DNA from: Verrucomicrobiia bacterium
GTDB lineage: Bacteria; Verrucomicrobiota; Verrucomicrobiia; JADLBR01; JAIBCM01
Length of the DNA stretch: 64,000 bases
Reading direction: 5' to 3'
Assembly (NCBI GenBank): GCA_019694135.1
Contig: JAIBCM010000001.1
Coordinates: 248,001-312,000 of the forward strand
Part shown: positions 1-8,803 of the stretch, one piece after another
Layout of the letters: each line of letters opens with the position of its first letter
Numbering within the stretch: position 1 is the stretch's first letter
Program-made: the position numbers and the translations under genes
The notes under the pieces: model-generated
The model's database searches: none
The model's input: the letters and a program-made list of their open reading frames with translations, nothing else
Told to the model about the DNA's origin: nothing

Positions 1-983
1 TATTTACGATATTCATCCAAAGTGGTCGCTCCAATACAATGCAATTCCCCACGCGCTAGCATCGGCTTGAGCATATTGCCAGCATCCATGGAACCTTCCG
101 TTTTTCCTGCGCCCACAACGGTATGAATTTCGTCAATAAAAAGAATAATTTCTCCTTCCGCTTTGGTGACCTCTTGCAATACTGCTTTCAAACGTTCTTC
201 GAATTCACCGCGATATTTGGCTCCTGCAATTAAAGCACCCATATCAAGAGCAATAATCTTTTTGTCCTTTAAACTCTCGGGCACATCGCCGGAAACAATG
301 CGACGCGCTAATCCTTCCACAATCGCGGTCTTACCCACGCCGGGTTCGCCGATGAGCACAGGATTATTCTTGGTGCGACGCGAAAGCACTTGAATGGCAC
401 GACGAATTTCTGTGTCGCGACCAATAACAGGATCGAGCTTATTTTGCTGAGCTGCCCGCGTGAGATCACGACCATATTTTTCTAGCGCCTCGTATGTTCC
501 TTCAGGGTTTTGAGTTGTCACACGCTGATTTCCGCGCACAGCGGTCATAGCTGCAAGAAAATTATTTTTGTTAAGCCCTATCTTTTTGAAAATTTTTTGT
601 GTCGTAACAGTTTCCGGTTCACTCAGCATCGCTAACAATAAATGCTCCACGCTAGTATAGTCATCTTTCAACCGTTTCGCCTCTTCCTGGGCACTTGCTA
701 ATAATTGATTCAAACGCTGAGTCACATAAACTCCGCCCATTGGTTGTGTATTACTACTTTTGACGGCAGGTTGTTTTGCTAGAGCTTCGTCTAACTGGCT
801 TTTCAATAAATCGAGCGAAACCGGAACACGCTCCAATAAACGCGGCGCCAAACCTCCGGGTTGTTGAATTAATGCTTTTAGGAGGTGTTCTATGTCGACC
901 GCTTGATGACCTAATTGAGCTGCAACGGATTGGGCTTCCAATAAAGCACCCGATGCCTTTTCGGTAAATTTGCTAAAATCCAT
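1..983 (-). CDS. clpB: ClpB disaggregase, N-terminal part (cut by window edge)
   Basis: This is the first 327 codons of a reverse-strand gene that runs off the left edge. ClpB is the cytoplasmic AAA+ disaggregase that works with DnaK to rescue aggregated proteins. The translation begins [10 protein letters not shown] and shows the double Clp_N repeat (about residues 1-145). The first nucleotide-binding domain follows, with Walker A GEPGVGKT at 212-219 and Walker B ending in FIDE near 282-285. The [12 protein letters not shown] pore-loop region, typical of ClpB, is also present. The ATG at 981-983 matches the family start. It lies downstream of ychF in the same direction, with a 135-base gap that probably holds its own promoter. 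I saw no CIRCE element there. Confidence 0.95.
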   Translation of the reverse strand, partial: MDFSKFTEKASGALLEAQSVAAQLGHQAVDIEHLLKALIQQPGGLAPRLLERVPVSLDLLKSQLDEALAKQPAVKSSNTQPMGGVYVTQRLNQLLASAQEEAKRLKDDYTSVEHLLLAMLSEPETVTTQKIFKKIGLNKNNFLAAMTAVRGNQRVTTQNPEGTYEALEKYGRDLTRAAQQNKLDPVIGRDTEIRRAIQVLSRRTKNNPVLIGEPGVGKTAIVEGLARRIVSGDVPESLKDKKIIALDMGALIAGAKYRGEFEERLKAVLQEVTKAEGEIILFIDEIHTVVGAGKTEGSMDAGNMLKPMLARGELHCIGATTLDEYRK

Positions 984-1090
984 AATTCTTTACTAACAAA
1001 TTTTATGCCAATTTTTTGCTAAATCTAACTTCTGAGGAAAACAGAGTATAAATAGAGAATAACTCTCTCCCTCATCACAAAAAGTTTAAA

Positions 1091-1114
1091 TCAAAAACTG
1101 TGTCAAAATGACGC
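1091..1114 (-). terminator. weak terminator-like hairpin after ychF
   Basis: Read on the reverse strand, just past the ychF stop, an imperfect 7-base stem (TGCGTCA and TGACACA, one mismatch) with a 2-3 base loop is followed by GTTTTTGATTT. The stem is short and mismatched, so this is only a candidate terminator between ychF and clpB. Confidence 0.3.
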
Positions 1115-1118
1115 AATC

Positions 1119-2222
1119 CTATACATTGAAACGAAACTCCATTACATCACCGTCTTTAACAATATATTCTTTGCCTTCAAGACGAAGTTTACCCATCTCT
1201 CTCGCCTTTGCAAAAGAACCTAGAGTTATCAAATCATCGTAAGCCACCGTTTCGGCCGCAATAAAACCTCGCTCAAAATCGGTATGAATAACCCCCGCCG
1301 CGCGCGGTGCGGTGTCTCCTTTGTGAATGGTCCAAGCGCGTGTCTCTTTTTCTCCTGTGGTAAAATAGGTTTGTAAACCCAAAAGATGATAAGCCGCGCG
1401 AATCAATGCCCCCACTCCTGATTCTTCCACTCCAAGTTCTTTGAGATAAGCCACAGCATCTTCAGTCGATAAATCAACCAAATCCGCTTCAATTTGAGCC
1501 GAAATTACTACCACTTCAGCATCTAAATGTTGCACAACATAATCTTTTACCTGCTTAACAAAAATATTTTGCGAGGCATTCGCCAAATCCTTTTCTGCAA
1601 CATTGCAGGCAAAAAGAGTCGGTTTCATGCTTAGCAAATGAAGTGAAGCAACTATTTTTTTTTCATCGTCAGTAAAAGAAAATGTTCGAGCCGGAAAATT
1701 TTGATTGAGATGAGGCTCCAATTTTTGCAACAAATCCAGTTCCTTTTTTGCCTCCCGATCCGCCGCTCGCACTTGTTTTTGCAAACGCTCACTGCGCTTT
1801 TGAAGGGTCGCCAAATCAGCCAGGATTAACTCCGTATTAATTACTTCAATATCAGTTAGCGGATCAATCCTACCACTAACATGATGAATATTTTCGTCTT
1901 CAAAACAGCGCACAACTTGAACAATGGCATCGGCTTGTCGAATATGAGCCAAAAATTGATTGCCCAATCCCTCACCTTGACTCGCACCTTTCACCAGACC
2001 AGCAATATCAATAAACTCAATGGCTGCCGGAATTACTTTTTGCGAGTGCGAAAGCTGACTTAATCGCTCCAACCTCGCATCGGGAACAGTCACGATGCCT
2101 GTGTTGGGATCAATGGTGCAAAAAGGGTAATTAGCCGCTTGGGCATTGCGCGTTTTAGTCACTGCATTAAACAGTGTGCTCTTACCAACATTGGGTAATC
2201 CTACAATTCCTACTTGTAACAT
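1119..2222 (-). CDS. ychF: YchF/OLA1-family redox-regulated ATPase
   Basis: A 367-residue protein of the usual YchF length. YchF is an Obg-related P-loop protein that prefers ATP, binds ribosomes and is linked to stress responses. Visible motifs are the G1 loop GLPNVGKST near the N-terminus (about 8-16), the switch region DIAGLVKGASQGEGLGNQFL, and the C-terminal TGS-like domain ending in GDVMEFRFNV. The NxxE-type G4 motif is seen as NVAEKD, which fits ATP rather than GTP preference. The ATG at 2220-2222 gives the canonical MLQVGIVGLPNVGKS start. It is divergent from the FIST gene. Confidence 0.97.
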   Translation of the reverse strand: MLQVGIVGLPNVGKSTLFNAVTKTRNAQAANYPFCTIDPNTGIVTVPDARLERLSQLSHSQKVIPAAIEFIDIAGLVKGASQGEGLGNQFLAHIRQADAIVQVVRCFEDENIHHVSGRIDPLTDIEVINTELILADLATLQKRSERLQKQVRAADREAKKELDLLQKLEPHLNQNFPARTFSFTDDEKKIVASLHLLSMKPTLFACNVAEKDLANASQNIFVKQVKDYVVQHLDAEVVVISAQIEADLVDLSTEDAVAYLKELGVEESGVGALIRAAYHLLGLQTYFTTGEKETRAWTIHKGDTAPRAAGVIHTDFERGFIAAETVAYDDLITLGSFAKAREMGKLRLEGKEYIVKDGDVMEFRFNV

Positions 2223-2361
2223 AAGATTTAAGTGTAATATTAAAAGGTTGAAGAGAAAGATTTTTTAAGGAAATGAACGTTAATTTATATCGTAAATATA
2301 AAAATAGGGTATTGCTTCAGCTTAGGAGCATATAAAATATGTTAAAATAGGTAGGCATGGT

Positions 2362-3540
2362 ATGGACGAAGCTATTGCGTTTACAACAAATTCTCTCTCA
2401 TTGAAAGATATTCGTCACGATTTTCAAAAAAATAAAAAACAATGTTCTCATCCCGTCTCTCTTGCTCTCGTTTTCATTTCCGGAAAACATGAAAAAAATT
2501 ATAGAGAAATAGTGGCATTAATTGATGAAATTTTTCAACCTCTACAACTTGCTGGCTGTTCGAGTAGTGGCGTTATTGGAAATCAGAAAGAATACGAAGA
2601 TCAAACCGCTATTAGCATTTTATTATTATCTCTTCCCGATCTCAAGGCCACTATTCAACCCGTTACACAAAATTTTTTAGACGAATCTTCTGGTCCAGGA
2701 TTTTGGCATTATGAAAGCGAATGTTCACCGGAATCTGTTCGAGGAGTTTTTATTTTTGCCGATCCTTTCACGCTCCGAGTTCAACAATTAACTGAACAAT
2801 TAAGCAATGCCTACCCGGACACTCCCATGATCGGTGGCATGGCCACCAGTGGCAGTGGAGAATATCGAACCTTTCTTTTTCACAATCAAGACATCCTAAC
2901 AGCAGGCGCATTAATTGTGTTTCTAGAAGGGCCTTTCCAAATCCAAACGTTAGTCTCGCAAGGATGTAAACCGATTGGCAAACCCTATGCCATCACTCAG
3001 GCAACCGAAAATGTCATTCATTGTTTGGACGACCATAGCGCTCTGTTTGCCCTGACTCAACTTTTCACCCAGATCGATAATACCACCCGAAAACAAATTC
3101 GTAACAATCTATACCTTGGATTAGCCGTTCATGATTACCCAAAAGATTTTCAACTAGGCGATTTTTTGATTCATAACATCATTGGCATCAACGAAGACGT
3201 TGGATCATTAGTAATCGGAATCCGCGCTCGCGACAATCAAATGGTTCAATTTCACATGCGCGATCCCCATATCGCTTTCCAACACCTCCATTTTTCTCTT
3301 CAGCAACTCAAATCCAAAATTTCACCCTCTCGCATTAAAGCTGCTTTACTTTGTCTATGTAACGGGCGAGGAAAAGCCCTTTATGGCAAATCTCACACCG
3401 ATGTTCGATTTTTAGAGAAAGAACTCGGATCAGTTCCTCTAACCGGTTTTTTCTGCAATGGCGAAATTGGGCCGATGGGCAATCGTGTTTACGTGCATGG
3501 CTACACAGCCTGCGCTGCCTTCTTTGTTTCAGAAAATTAA
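2362..3540 (+). CDS. FIST-domain sensory protein
   Basis: A 392-residue soluble protein with FIST N- and C-terminal domains. The N-domain (about 30-220) contains the family patterns LAGCSSSGVIGN, PMIGGMATSG and the segment ending in LVSQGCKPIG. The FIST_C part (about 240-385) ends with VPLTGFFCNGEIGP and a YVHGYTAC tail. FIST proteins are thought to bind small ligands, perhaps amino acids, and are often coupled to signal-transduction proteins. Here no kinase, cyclase or regulator is attached, and neighbours give no clue to the signal. The nearby ATG at 2357 is out of frame. The 3' end overlaps the convergent rhodanese gene by 4 bases. Confidence 0.88.
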   Translation: MDEAIAFTTNSLSLKDIRHDFQKNKKQCSHPVSLALVFISGKHEKNYREIVALIDEIFQPLQLAGCSSSGVIGNQKEYEDQTAISILLLSLPDLKATIQPVTQNFLDESSGPGFWHYESECSPESVRGVFIFADPFTLRVQQLTEQLSNAYPDTPMIGGMATSGSGEYRTFLFHNQDILTAGALIVFLEGPFQIQTLVSQGCKPIGKPYAITQATENVIHCLDDHSALFALTQLFTQIDNTTRKQIRNNLYLGLAVHDYPKDFQLGDFLIHNIIGINEDVGSLVIGIRARDNQMVQFHMRDPHIAFQHLHFSLQQLKSKISPSRIKAALLCLCNGRGKALYGKSHTDVRFLEKELGSVPLTGFFCNGEIGPMGNRVYVHGYTACAAFFVSEN

Positions 3541-3905
3541 ACTACAATCGGATAACCCGACTCCTGAATCGCACGGAAGCCGCCCGCCAAGGAAAAAACT
3601 TTTTGATAACCCATCATTTGCAAATTCGCTGCTACTAAGGCCGAACGATAGCCTCCACCGCAATACAAAATCAACTCCGTAGCTTTATCGGGCACTTGCG
3701 CCACAATATCGCGCTCGATGATACCCCTTCCCAAATGCATAGCCCCCTCAGCATGCCCATCTTGCCACTCGTGATCTTCTCGCACATCAATCAATCGAAC
3801 TTGCGGACTTTTTTCCAAACGAACTCTTGCTTCAGCCATCGTCACTTCTTCAATTTGAGGCTTCACCCGTTCTACTAACTGTAAAAACTCTTGAGAATGT
3901 TTCAT
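3537..3905 (-). CDS. single-domain rhodanese-like sulfurtransferase
   Basis: A 122-residue protein made of one rhodanese fold. The active-site loop CGGGYRS (about 81-87) contains the persulfide-forming cysteine. The LIDVREDHEWQDGHAEGA segment is the usual rhodanese signature, and HAEGAMHLGRGIIE is typical of small GlpE/PspE-like members. There is no signal peptide, so it should act in the cytoplasm in sulfur transfer, with an unknown acceptor. It converges on the FIST gene with a 4-base overlap and is divergent from the AsmA-like operon. Confidence 0.92.
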   Translation of the reverse strand: MKHSQEFLQLVERVKPQIEEVTMAEARVRLEKSPQVRLIDVREDHEWQDGHAEGAMHLGRGIIERDIVAQVPDKATELILYCGGGYRSALVAANLQMMGYQKVFSLAGGFRAIQESGYPIVV

Positions 3906-3995
3906 CGTCCTATTTCAAAAGAGAAAAAGAAAAAGCACAAGTGATTTTACATTCCTCTTTTCCAATTCCAAGACTCGTTCTAAACTAATCTTATC

Positions 3996-4610
3996 ATGTT
4001 TCGACTCTTTCGCAGCCTGTGCAATATAATTGGATTTCTTGTCCTGTTACTTTTTGGCCTCTATTTTTTTCGTGAATCCTTAAGCAAACATCTTTTGGAA
4101 TGGAGCATCCAACACTTTACCTCCTTTTCTCTACAAATTGATCAAGTCAAGATACCAACTCAACTCCCCATTCAACTTACAGCTCAAAAACTCTTTCTTA
4201 CCAACCCCATCGACTTTCCTCGACCCGAAGCCGCTACCCTTTCGCAACTCAATTTAGTAACAGCAGAAAAAATCTGGGAACAAAACCAACTCCAAATCGC
4301 TAAAATATCCATAACACTCGACGAACTCATCATCATCAAAACTCCCTCAGCAGGCATTAACATCATACGACTCACCGCGCTTCCTTCATCCTCCTTTGCC
4401 AAAAGTTTTATCGATATTCAAACCTTTGAATTCTTTTTACCAAAAATCATCTATTACGATTATACCCAATCTTCCAACCCCCAACCCATCACTTATACGT
4501 TAGATGATCAACCTCATTATTTTTATCATCTCCATCATTTTAGCGAAATCCCTTCGCACATTGCCCGTTACGCCCTGGAAAAAAGCTCGCTCAATCCCTC
4601 ACTACCATGA
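3996..4610 (+). CDS. AsmA-like membrane-anchored protein, short
   Basis: A 204-residue protein with one N-terminal transmembrane helix (about residues 9-27) and a periplasmic remainder. The stretch from about 55 to 125, including KLFLTNPIDFPRPEAATLS and ISITLDELIIIKTPSAGINI, follows the beta-rich pattern of AsmA/chorein-N-like proteins, where short strands name a bound ligand groove. It is too short to be a complete bridge protein. It is the first gene of a three-gene operon and overlaps the next by 4 bases (ATGA), which suggests translational coupling. The function is inferred: help for, or a paralogue of, the YdbH-like protein that follows. Confidence 0.6.
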   Translation: MFRLFRSLCNIIGFLVLLLFGLYFFRESLSKHLLEWSIQHFTSFSLQIDQVKIPTQLPIQLTAQKLFLTNPIDFPRPEAATLSQLNLVTAEKIWEQNQLQIAKISITLDELIIIKTPSAGINIIRLTALPSSSFAKSFIDIQTFEFFLPKIIYYDYTQSSNPQPITYTLDDQPHYFYHLHHFSEIPSHIARYALEKSSLNPSLP

Positions 4611-6277
4611 CGACTCCGGATTCTAAAAAAAATTTACCACCTAAAAAAAAGGGGAAACACACCCTCATACTTTGCACTGGATTATTGTTTATATTTTTTC
4701 TTTTTTTCATCGCTTCTCTCGCCATTTCTCCAAAAACCTGGTTGCTATTTGCGGGCAAATTTTTACCGGTCGAAATTGAAATGGGATCGGCTAGTTGGAA
4801 ATCTTTAAAAACACTCGAAATTCATGATCTCAAAATCGATGATGAACTCACTGTCAAAACCGTAACTTTACAGGGAGACTTTGCCAAAATTTATCAAGGT
4901 TTTATTGAATCACTAACTCTTGACACCCCAATCTGGAAAATTTCATGGGAGGAAATTGTCCAAGATCAAAAACAAAAAGCTAAACAAGCCACTAAAGAAT
5001 TTCGTCGCTCCTTAACTCGACTTAAAACTCCAACTCGCAAAAAAAAGCTTTCTTTTCCGTTATCCTTCAAAAACTTAACCATCAAACATGGTCTGATTGA
5101 GTTTGGTGGTTTAGGCCCTGGCATTCCGCCCTTACTCATTCCCTTAAATATCACACTACAAAATTTTAAATTGAATACCGATGAGGAATCATTGCAAGTA
5201 GTGGAAATTCCTAATTTTTCGCTTTATTCTCCCTTTGACCCTCAAGCCCGTATTTTTTCCTTTGAACTATTGCGCGTAGCTTTCACTCCAACCGGATTAC
5301 TCAATCAACGTGTCGAAAAACTTATCTTTCTTGCTCCAGAAATTTTCATTGGTCAGGATCTTTTTTGGGTCACCAAATATTTAAGCAAACAATTTCAACG
5401 CCTACCCAAAGTCAATAGCGCAAGAAACTCCTGGTCCATTGGCGAGTTTGAAATCCGCGGCGGGGCAGTGACTATTGCTAGCCTGGGACAACCCAATTTT
5501 CGTCTTCCTCTGGTTTTCGAAGCAGAACAAACCAATCTCGTCCTAACCACCTTTTCCGATCTTCATTTGAAAAGCCGATTTCGCGTGCCCAAAGTTACTT
5601 TGGATTATCGGCATAACTATGGCTTATATGTCGAAGATTTAGAAGGAGAGTTAGAATTTGCGCTGCCTCGCAATCAAATTAACGCCAACAATATCGTTAA
5701 TCGTCTTATCATTCGTCAAATTGCATGGAAAGAGCTACAAGCGAAAAATCTCTGGCTTTCTGTCACCTTCGATGAAAATGGAATTTACGGAGGATTCGGC
5801 GGCGCAGCTTACAGCGGATATCTGGACGGTCAGGCCTCTTTATTTTTTACCAATAACTTTCAGTGGACGATCTCCCTAGCTGCCACTCACATTAAACTTC
5901 TTCCCATCACCCAAACTCTTTCACCTGATAAAATTTTGATCGAAGGGGTGGCTAATGGCAAAATTGTCGCACACGGACAAAGCACCGTAGTTCACAAAAC
6001 CGAAGGTGAATTCATCATGCAAGGCGCTGGCAAATTTGAAATTATAACTCTCGACGAACTCATCAAAAAACTGCCCAAAGAATGGAACCATACCAAACAG
6101 GATTTAACAAAGATTTTACTCGAAGCATTTCGTGACTATCATTATTCCAAGGGTCAAACCACATTTGCCTATGCACCACCACTTAGTTCAATTAAAATCC
6201 ATTTTGATGGAAAAGAAGGCCAACGCAACTTTGATCTCAACTATCATCACCTACCCAAAGAACAATCATCCCCCTAA
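4607..6277 (+). CDS. ydbH: YdbH-like AsmA-family protein (candidate inter-membrane lipid bridge)
   Basis: A 556-residue protein with a lysine-rich cytoplasmic start, one transmembrane helix (about 20-42) and a long periplasmic part rich in alternating beta strands. The start of the periplasmic part (FLPVEIEMGSASWKSLKTLEIHDLKI) and the late segments ITQTLSPDKILIEGVANGKI and EGEFIMQGAGKFE resemble the AsmA-like YdbH family. E. coli YdbH acts with TamB and YhdP in moving phospholipid to the outer membrane, together with the lipoprotein YnbE. Here it is smaller than E. coli YdbH (about 880 residues). The identification rests partly on the next gene, which carries YnbE- and YdbL-like parts. Homology was judged by eye. 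Confidence 0.6.
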   Translation: MTTPDSKKNLPPKKKGKHTLILCTGLLFIFFLFFIASLAISPKTWLLFAGKFLPVEIEMGSASWKSLKTLEIHDLKIDDELTVKTVTLQGDFAKIYQGFIESLTLDTPIWKISWEEIVQDQKQKAKQATKEFRRSLTRLKTPTRKKKLSFPLSFKNLTIKHGLIEFGGLGPGIPPLLIPLNITLQNFKLNTDEESLQVVEIPNFSLYSPFDPQARIFSFELLRVAFTPTGLLNQRVEKLIFLAPEIFIGQDLFWVTKYLSKQFQRLPKVNSARNSWSIGEFEIRGGAVTIASLGQPNFRLPLVFEAEQTNLVLTTFSDLHLKSRFRVPKVTLDYRHNYGLYVEDLEGELEFALPRNQINANNIVNRLIIRQIAWKELQAKNLWLSVTFDENGIYGGFGGAAYSGYLDGQASLFFTNNFQWTISLAATHIKLLPITQTLSPDKILIEGVANGKIVAHGQSTVVHKTEGEFIMQGAGKFEIITLDELIKKLPKEWNHTKQDLTKILLEAFRDYHYSKGQTTFAYAPPLSSIKIHFDGKEGQRNFDLNYHHLPKEQSSP

Positions 6278-6284
6278 AAAAAAT

Positions 6285-6776
6285 ATGCCATTTATTCCAT
6301 TTTATTTTTTACTTTTCCTCAGCATTTTCTTATGGGGTTGCGCGCCCAATGTGCGACTTTCCACACCAGAACCGGTCAAAATTGATGTCAATATGAAAGT
6401 GGAAGTCGTTCAAAAACCTAGCACCGCTAATGAAACCAATCTCCCACCTGTCGCAACAACACGTCGCAATCGCATGTCTGAAATTCAAAATCTAAAAGAC
6501 AATCGTATTATCGGCGAAAATCAAAATGGCTACTTAACTGTGCTTAATATTCCGCCCACTTGGCAAAATCAAGAAAACTATATTCAATCACTTGTAAAAG
6601 CCGAAAATACCGATCGCCAATTTATTAACACGATGGAAAGTCGACGCACCGGCAAATCCCTGGCCTCCTTAGAAAAAGAGTCAGCACAACGTTTCCAAGC
6701 CTCTTCTTTCCCCGGAGAATGGATTCAAAATAGTGAAGGGAAATGGTTGCAAAAAGAATTAACGAAACCCAATTAA
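6285..6776 (+). CDS. YnbE-YdbL fusion lipoprotein
   Basis: A 163-residue lipoprotein. The signal peptide ends in a lipobox before the cysteine in FLWGCAPN (Cys19). Residues 19-41 resemble E. coli YnbE (TPEPVKIDVNMKVEV against its AP-rich INMNVKIEH segment). Residues about 70-160 match the DUF1318/YdbL pattern: NRIIGENQNGYLTVL, then SLVKAENTDRQF, then FPGEWIQNSEGKWLQKE. In E. coli YdbH, YnbE and YdbL are three adjacent genes; here the last two are one protein. The ATG at 6285 was chosen because it gives a proper signal peptide; an in-frame ATG at 6132 lies inside the upstream gene. The 3' end overlaps crcB by 18 bases. Confidence 0.75.
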   Translation: MPFIPFYFLLFLSIFLWGCAPNVRLSTPEPVKIDVNMKVEVVQKPSTANETNLPPVATTRRNRMSEIQNLKDNRIIGENQNGYLTVLNIPPTWQNQENYIQSLVKAENTDRQFINTMESRRTGKSLASLEKESAQRFQASSFPGEWIQNSEGKWLQKELTKPN

Positions 6777-7148
6777 TTTTCCTAAGCCCCAACCCAACCA
6801 CACGCTAAACAAACACAACGTTAAACTTAAAAAAATATTAGCCAACGCGCGTTGCCATTCGCCCGTTTGTAAAAGATTTAAATTTTGCAAACTAAACGAA
6901 GAAAAAGTGGTAAAACCCCCAAAAAATCCAATCATCAAAAATTGCTGCATCTCGATGCCCAACCACAACCGTCTTTCGCTCCCAACCCAAACTGAAACCA
7001 ATCCAATTAAAAATGAACCGAGCACATTAACAATTAAAGTGCCCCAAGGAAAAACCACTCCCCAATGCTTTACTGACCAAACCGAAACCAAATGTCGGCC
7101 AATACCCCCTAAAGCGCTTCCCAACCCTATCCAAAAATAAGTTGCCAT
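6759..7148 (-). CDS. crcB: CrcB/Fluc fluoride channel
   Basis: A 129-residue protein with four hydrophobic helices, the normal size for a dual-topology Fluc fluoride exporter. Diagnostic motifs are GGIGRHLVS near the N-terminus, PWGTLIVNVLGSFLIGL in helix 2 with the conserved Asn, and GFFGGFTTFSSFS in helix 3, which forms the Na+ and phenylalanine-box region. It is transcribed after htrA with a 7-base gap, so it is probably read from the htrA promoter. No fluoride riboswitch is visible upstream. A single gene implies a homodimer. Confidence 0.95.
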   Translation of the reverse strand: MATYFWIGLGSALGGIGRHLVSVWSVKHWGVVFPWGTLIVNVLGSFLIGLVSVWVGSERRLWLGIEMQQFLMIGFFGGFTTFSSFSLQNLNLLQTGEWQRALANIFLSLTLCLFSVWLGWGLGKLIGFR

Positions 7149-7155
7149 ATTTCGA

Positions 7156-8667
7156 CTAGGATTCGAGATTAACCGTAATAAAAAGCATCGCCCCTTGCCG
7201 CCATACTCGCAACAACACCAATTTCTTTTCTAGATTCGAACTCAACTTGACCAAATCATTCGCACTTTTCACCGGCTTCTGGTTCAACTCCAAAATCACA
7301 TCACCCCGTCGTAGTCCAGTCCCCCCTTGCGCTGCCAGAGCGTCTTCATCAATACTCATCACCACCGCGCCTTGCAAATTCACCGGCACTTGAAGCTGCC
7401 TTCTCATTTCACCATTCAAATCACCGATAACCACTCCTTCCAAAAAACCTTTTTCCGGAGTCGTGGCAGGCACATTCGCAATTGTTTCACCATCTTTTAA
7501 CTCCTTCAATGCCACATCCACACTTTTCTCTTTTCCATCACTAAAAACATCAAGATTAATTTTCGTATTGGGCGCTTTCTGTCCAACAGCAAAACGAAAT
7601 TGTCTAGTATCTTCTACTGGTTTCCCATCCATTTTTAAAATCACATCACCTGCCTTCAACCCCGCCTCCGCCGCGGCGCTCTGCGGTTCCACACTCGTAA
7701 TGGCAACTCCTTCCTCCGAAGGAAGATTTAAGGCTTGAGCAAGATCTGGCGTAATTTCTTGAACTCCCACTCCCAAAAAACCGCGTATGACACGACCCTC
7801 CTTCAAAATCTGGCTCATCACATTTCGTGCCAGATTAATCGGCACAGCAAATCCAATACCTTGATTACCTCCTGTGCGACTCAAAATCGCGCTATTAATC
7901 CCAATCAATCGCCCCGCAGCATCCACCAAAGCGCCACCTGAATTACCCGGATTAATCGCAGCATCAGTTTGAATAAAATCTTCGTAAGTATTCACATCCA
8001 AAACGTTTCGCCTTCCTAAAGCACTCACAATTCCCATCGTCACCGTTTGTCCAATATTAAACGGATTACCAATCGCCAGCACTACATCGCCCACTTCAAT
8101 CTTCTCACTATTTCCTAAATGAATCGGCACCAAATCCGGAGCATCCACCTTTAAAACCGCAATATCCGTCTTGGGATCTTTTCCTACCAATTTCGCATCC
8201 ACAGTCTTTTTCACATTCGGCAAAGCAACCTGAATCTCATCCGCGCGATCTACCACATGATTATTCGTCAAAATATAACCATCTTTCGAAACAATGACTC
8301 CCGATCCCAGATTTTGCTCTTTACGAATCCTTTCTCGCGATTGCCCCCCAAAAGGATCAAAACCAAAAAACTGTTGAAAGAAAGGGTCGTTAAACGGCGA
8401 ACTTTGATCCGTTTCATGAATCGTCGTCGTCGTAAAAATATTCACCACACTCTGCGACACCTTTTTCACAATCGGCGCATAACTGGTCACCATCCCTTGA
8501 CCTCGATTGATTTCACCATCATCGACTTGAATGGTAGTTTGGGATTGCTCATTAGTCGCTGTGGGTTGTTTTAATTTCGACCAAAAATCAAAAGCGCTTG
8601 TGACTCCCGCAAAACTCGTGATAATAATAAAAATCCCTAAAAAACGTAATTTTTTATTCATAAGCAT
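7156..8667 (-). CDS. htrA: HtrA/DegP-type periplasmic serine protease
   Basis: A 503-residue trypsin-like protease with two PDZ domains that degrades or refolds damaged envelope proteins. After an N-terminal signal or anchor helix (about 7-25) comes the protease domain with catalytic His137 (TNNHVV), Asp168 (KTDIAVLKV) and Ser243 (NPGNSGGAL). PDZ1 covers roughly 325-410 and PDZ2 roughly 420-500. The open frame reaches back to 8757, but a perfect TATAAT on the reverse strand at 8682-8677 puts the RNA start near 8670. I therefore use the ATG at 8667; the one at 8661 is equally possible. It is divergent from aroC and followed closely by crcB. Confidence 0.95.
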   Translation of the reverse strand: MLMNKKLRFLGIFIIITSFAGVTSAFDFWSKLKQPTATNEQSQTTIQVDDGEINRGQGMVTSYAPIVKKVSQSVVNIFTTTTIHETDQSSPFNDPFFQQFFGFDPFGGQSRERIRKEQNLGSGVIVSKDGYILTNNHVVDRADEIQVALPNVKKTVDAKLVGKDPKTDIAVLKVDAPDLVPIHLGNSEKIEVGDVVLAIGNPFNIGQTVTMGIVSALGRRNVLDVNTYEDFIQTDAAINPGNSGGALVDAAGRLIGINSAILSRTGGNQGIGFAVPINLARNVMSQILKEGRVIRGFLGVGVQEITPDLAQALNLPSEEGVAITSVEPQSAAAEAGLKAGDVILKMDGKPVEDTRQFRFAVGQKAPNTKINLDVFSDGKEKSVDVALKELKDGETIANVPATTPEKGFLEGVVIGDLNGEMRRQLQVPVNLQGAVVMSIDEDALAAQGGTGLRRGDVILELNQKPVKSANDLVKLSSNLEKKLVLLRVWRQGAMLFITVNLES

Positions 8668-8669
8668 TT

Positions 8670-8682
8670 TCGCTAAATTATA
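8670..8682 (-). promoter_or_regulatory. htrA promoter (-10 box)
   Basis: The reverse strand reads TATAAT at 8682-8677, which predicts transcription from about 8670, only 3 bases before the ATG at 8667. No good -35 box is seen at 16-18 bases upstream; TTGTAT lies at 14. An envelope-stress sigma factor is possible but cannot be shown. The site helps to decide the htrA start codon. Confidence 0.45.
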
Positions 8683-8803
8683 ATAATTCGACGCAAATAC
8701 AACCATTCGATTCATCTCAATTATTGTAGGGCAAGCGCTTAGTTTGCCATCTATCATAAATGTTTTTTCTTCTTCTTCCCCTTAAAATAAGTAACATGCC
8801 TCC

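Noticed and set aside
6132-6284. In-frame extension of the YnbE-YdbL-like gene upstream to 6132
   Set aside because: It lies inside the YdbH-like gene and would place a hydrophilic stretch before the signal peptide; the ATG at 6285 gives a proper lipoprotein signal.
6759-7155. Fluoride riboswitch for crcB
   Set aside because: Only seven bases separate htrA from crcB and no crcB-motif RNA is visible near either start.
8668-8757. N-terminal extension of htrA to 8757
   Set aside because: A TATAAT box at 8682-8677 lies within it, and the added residues precede the normal signal helix.
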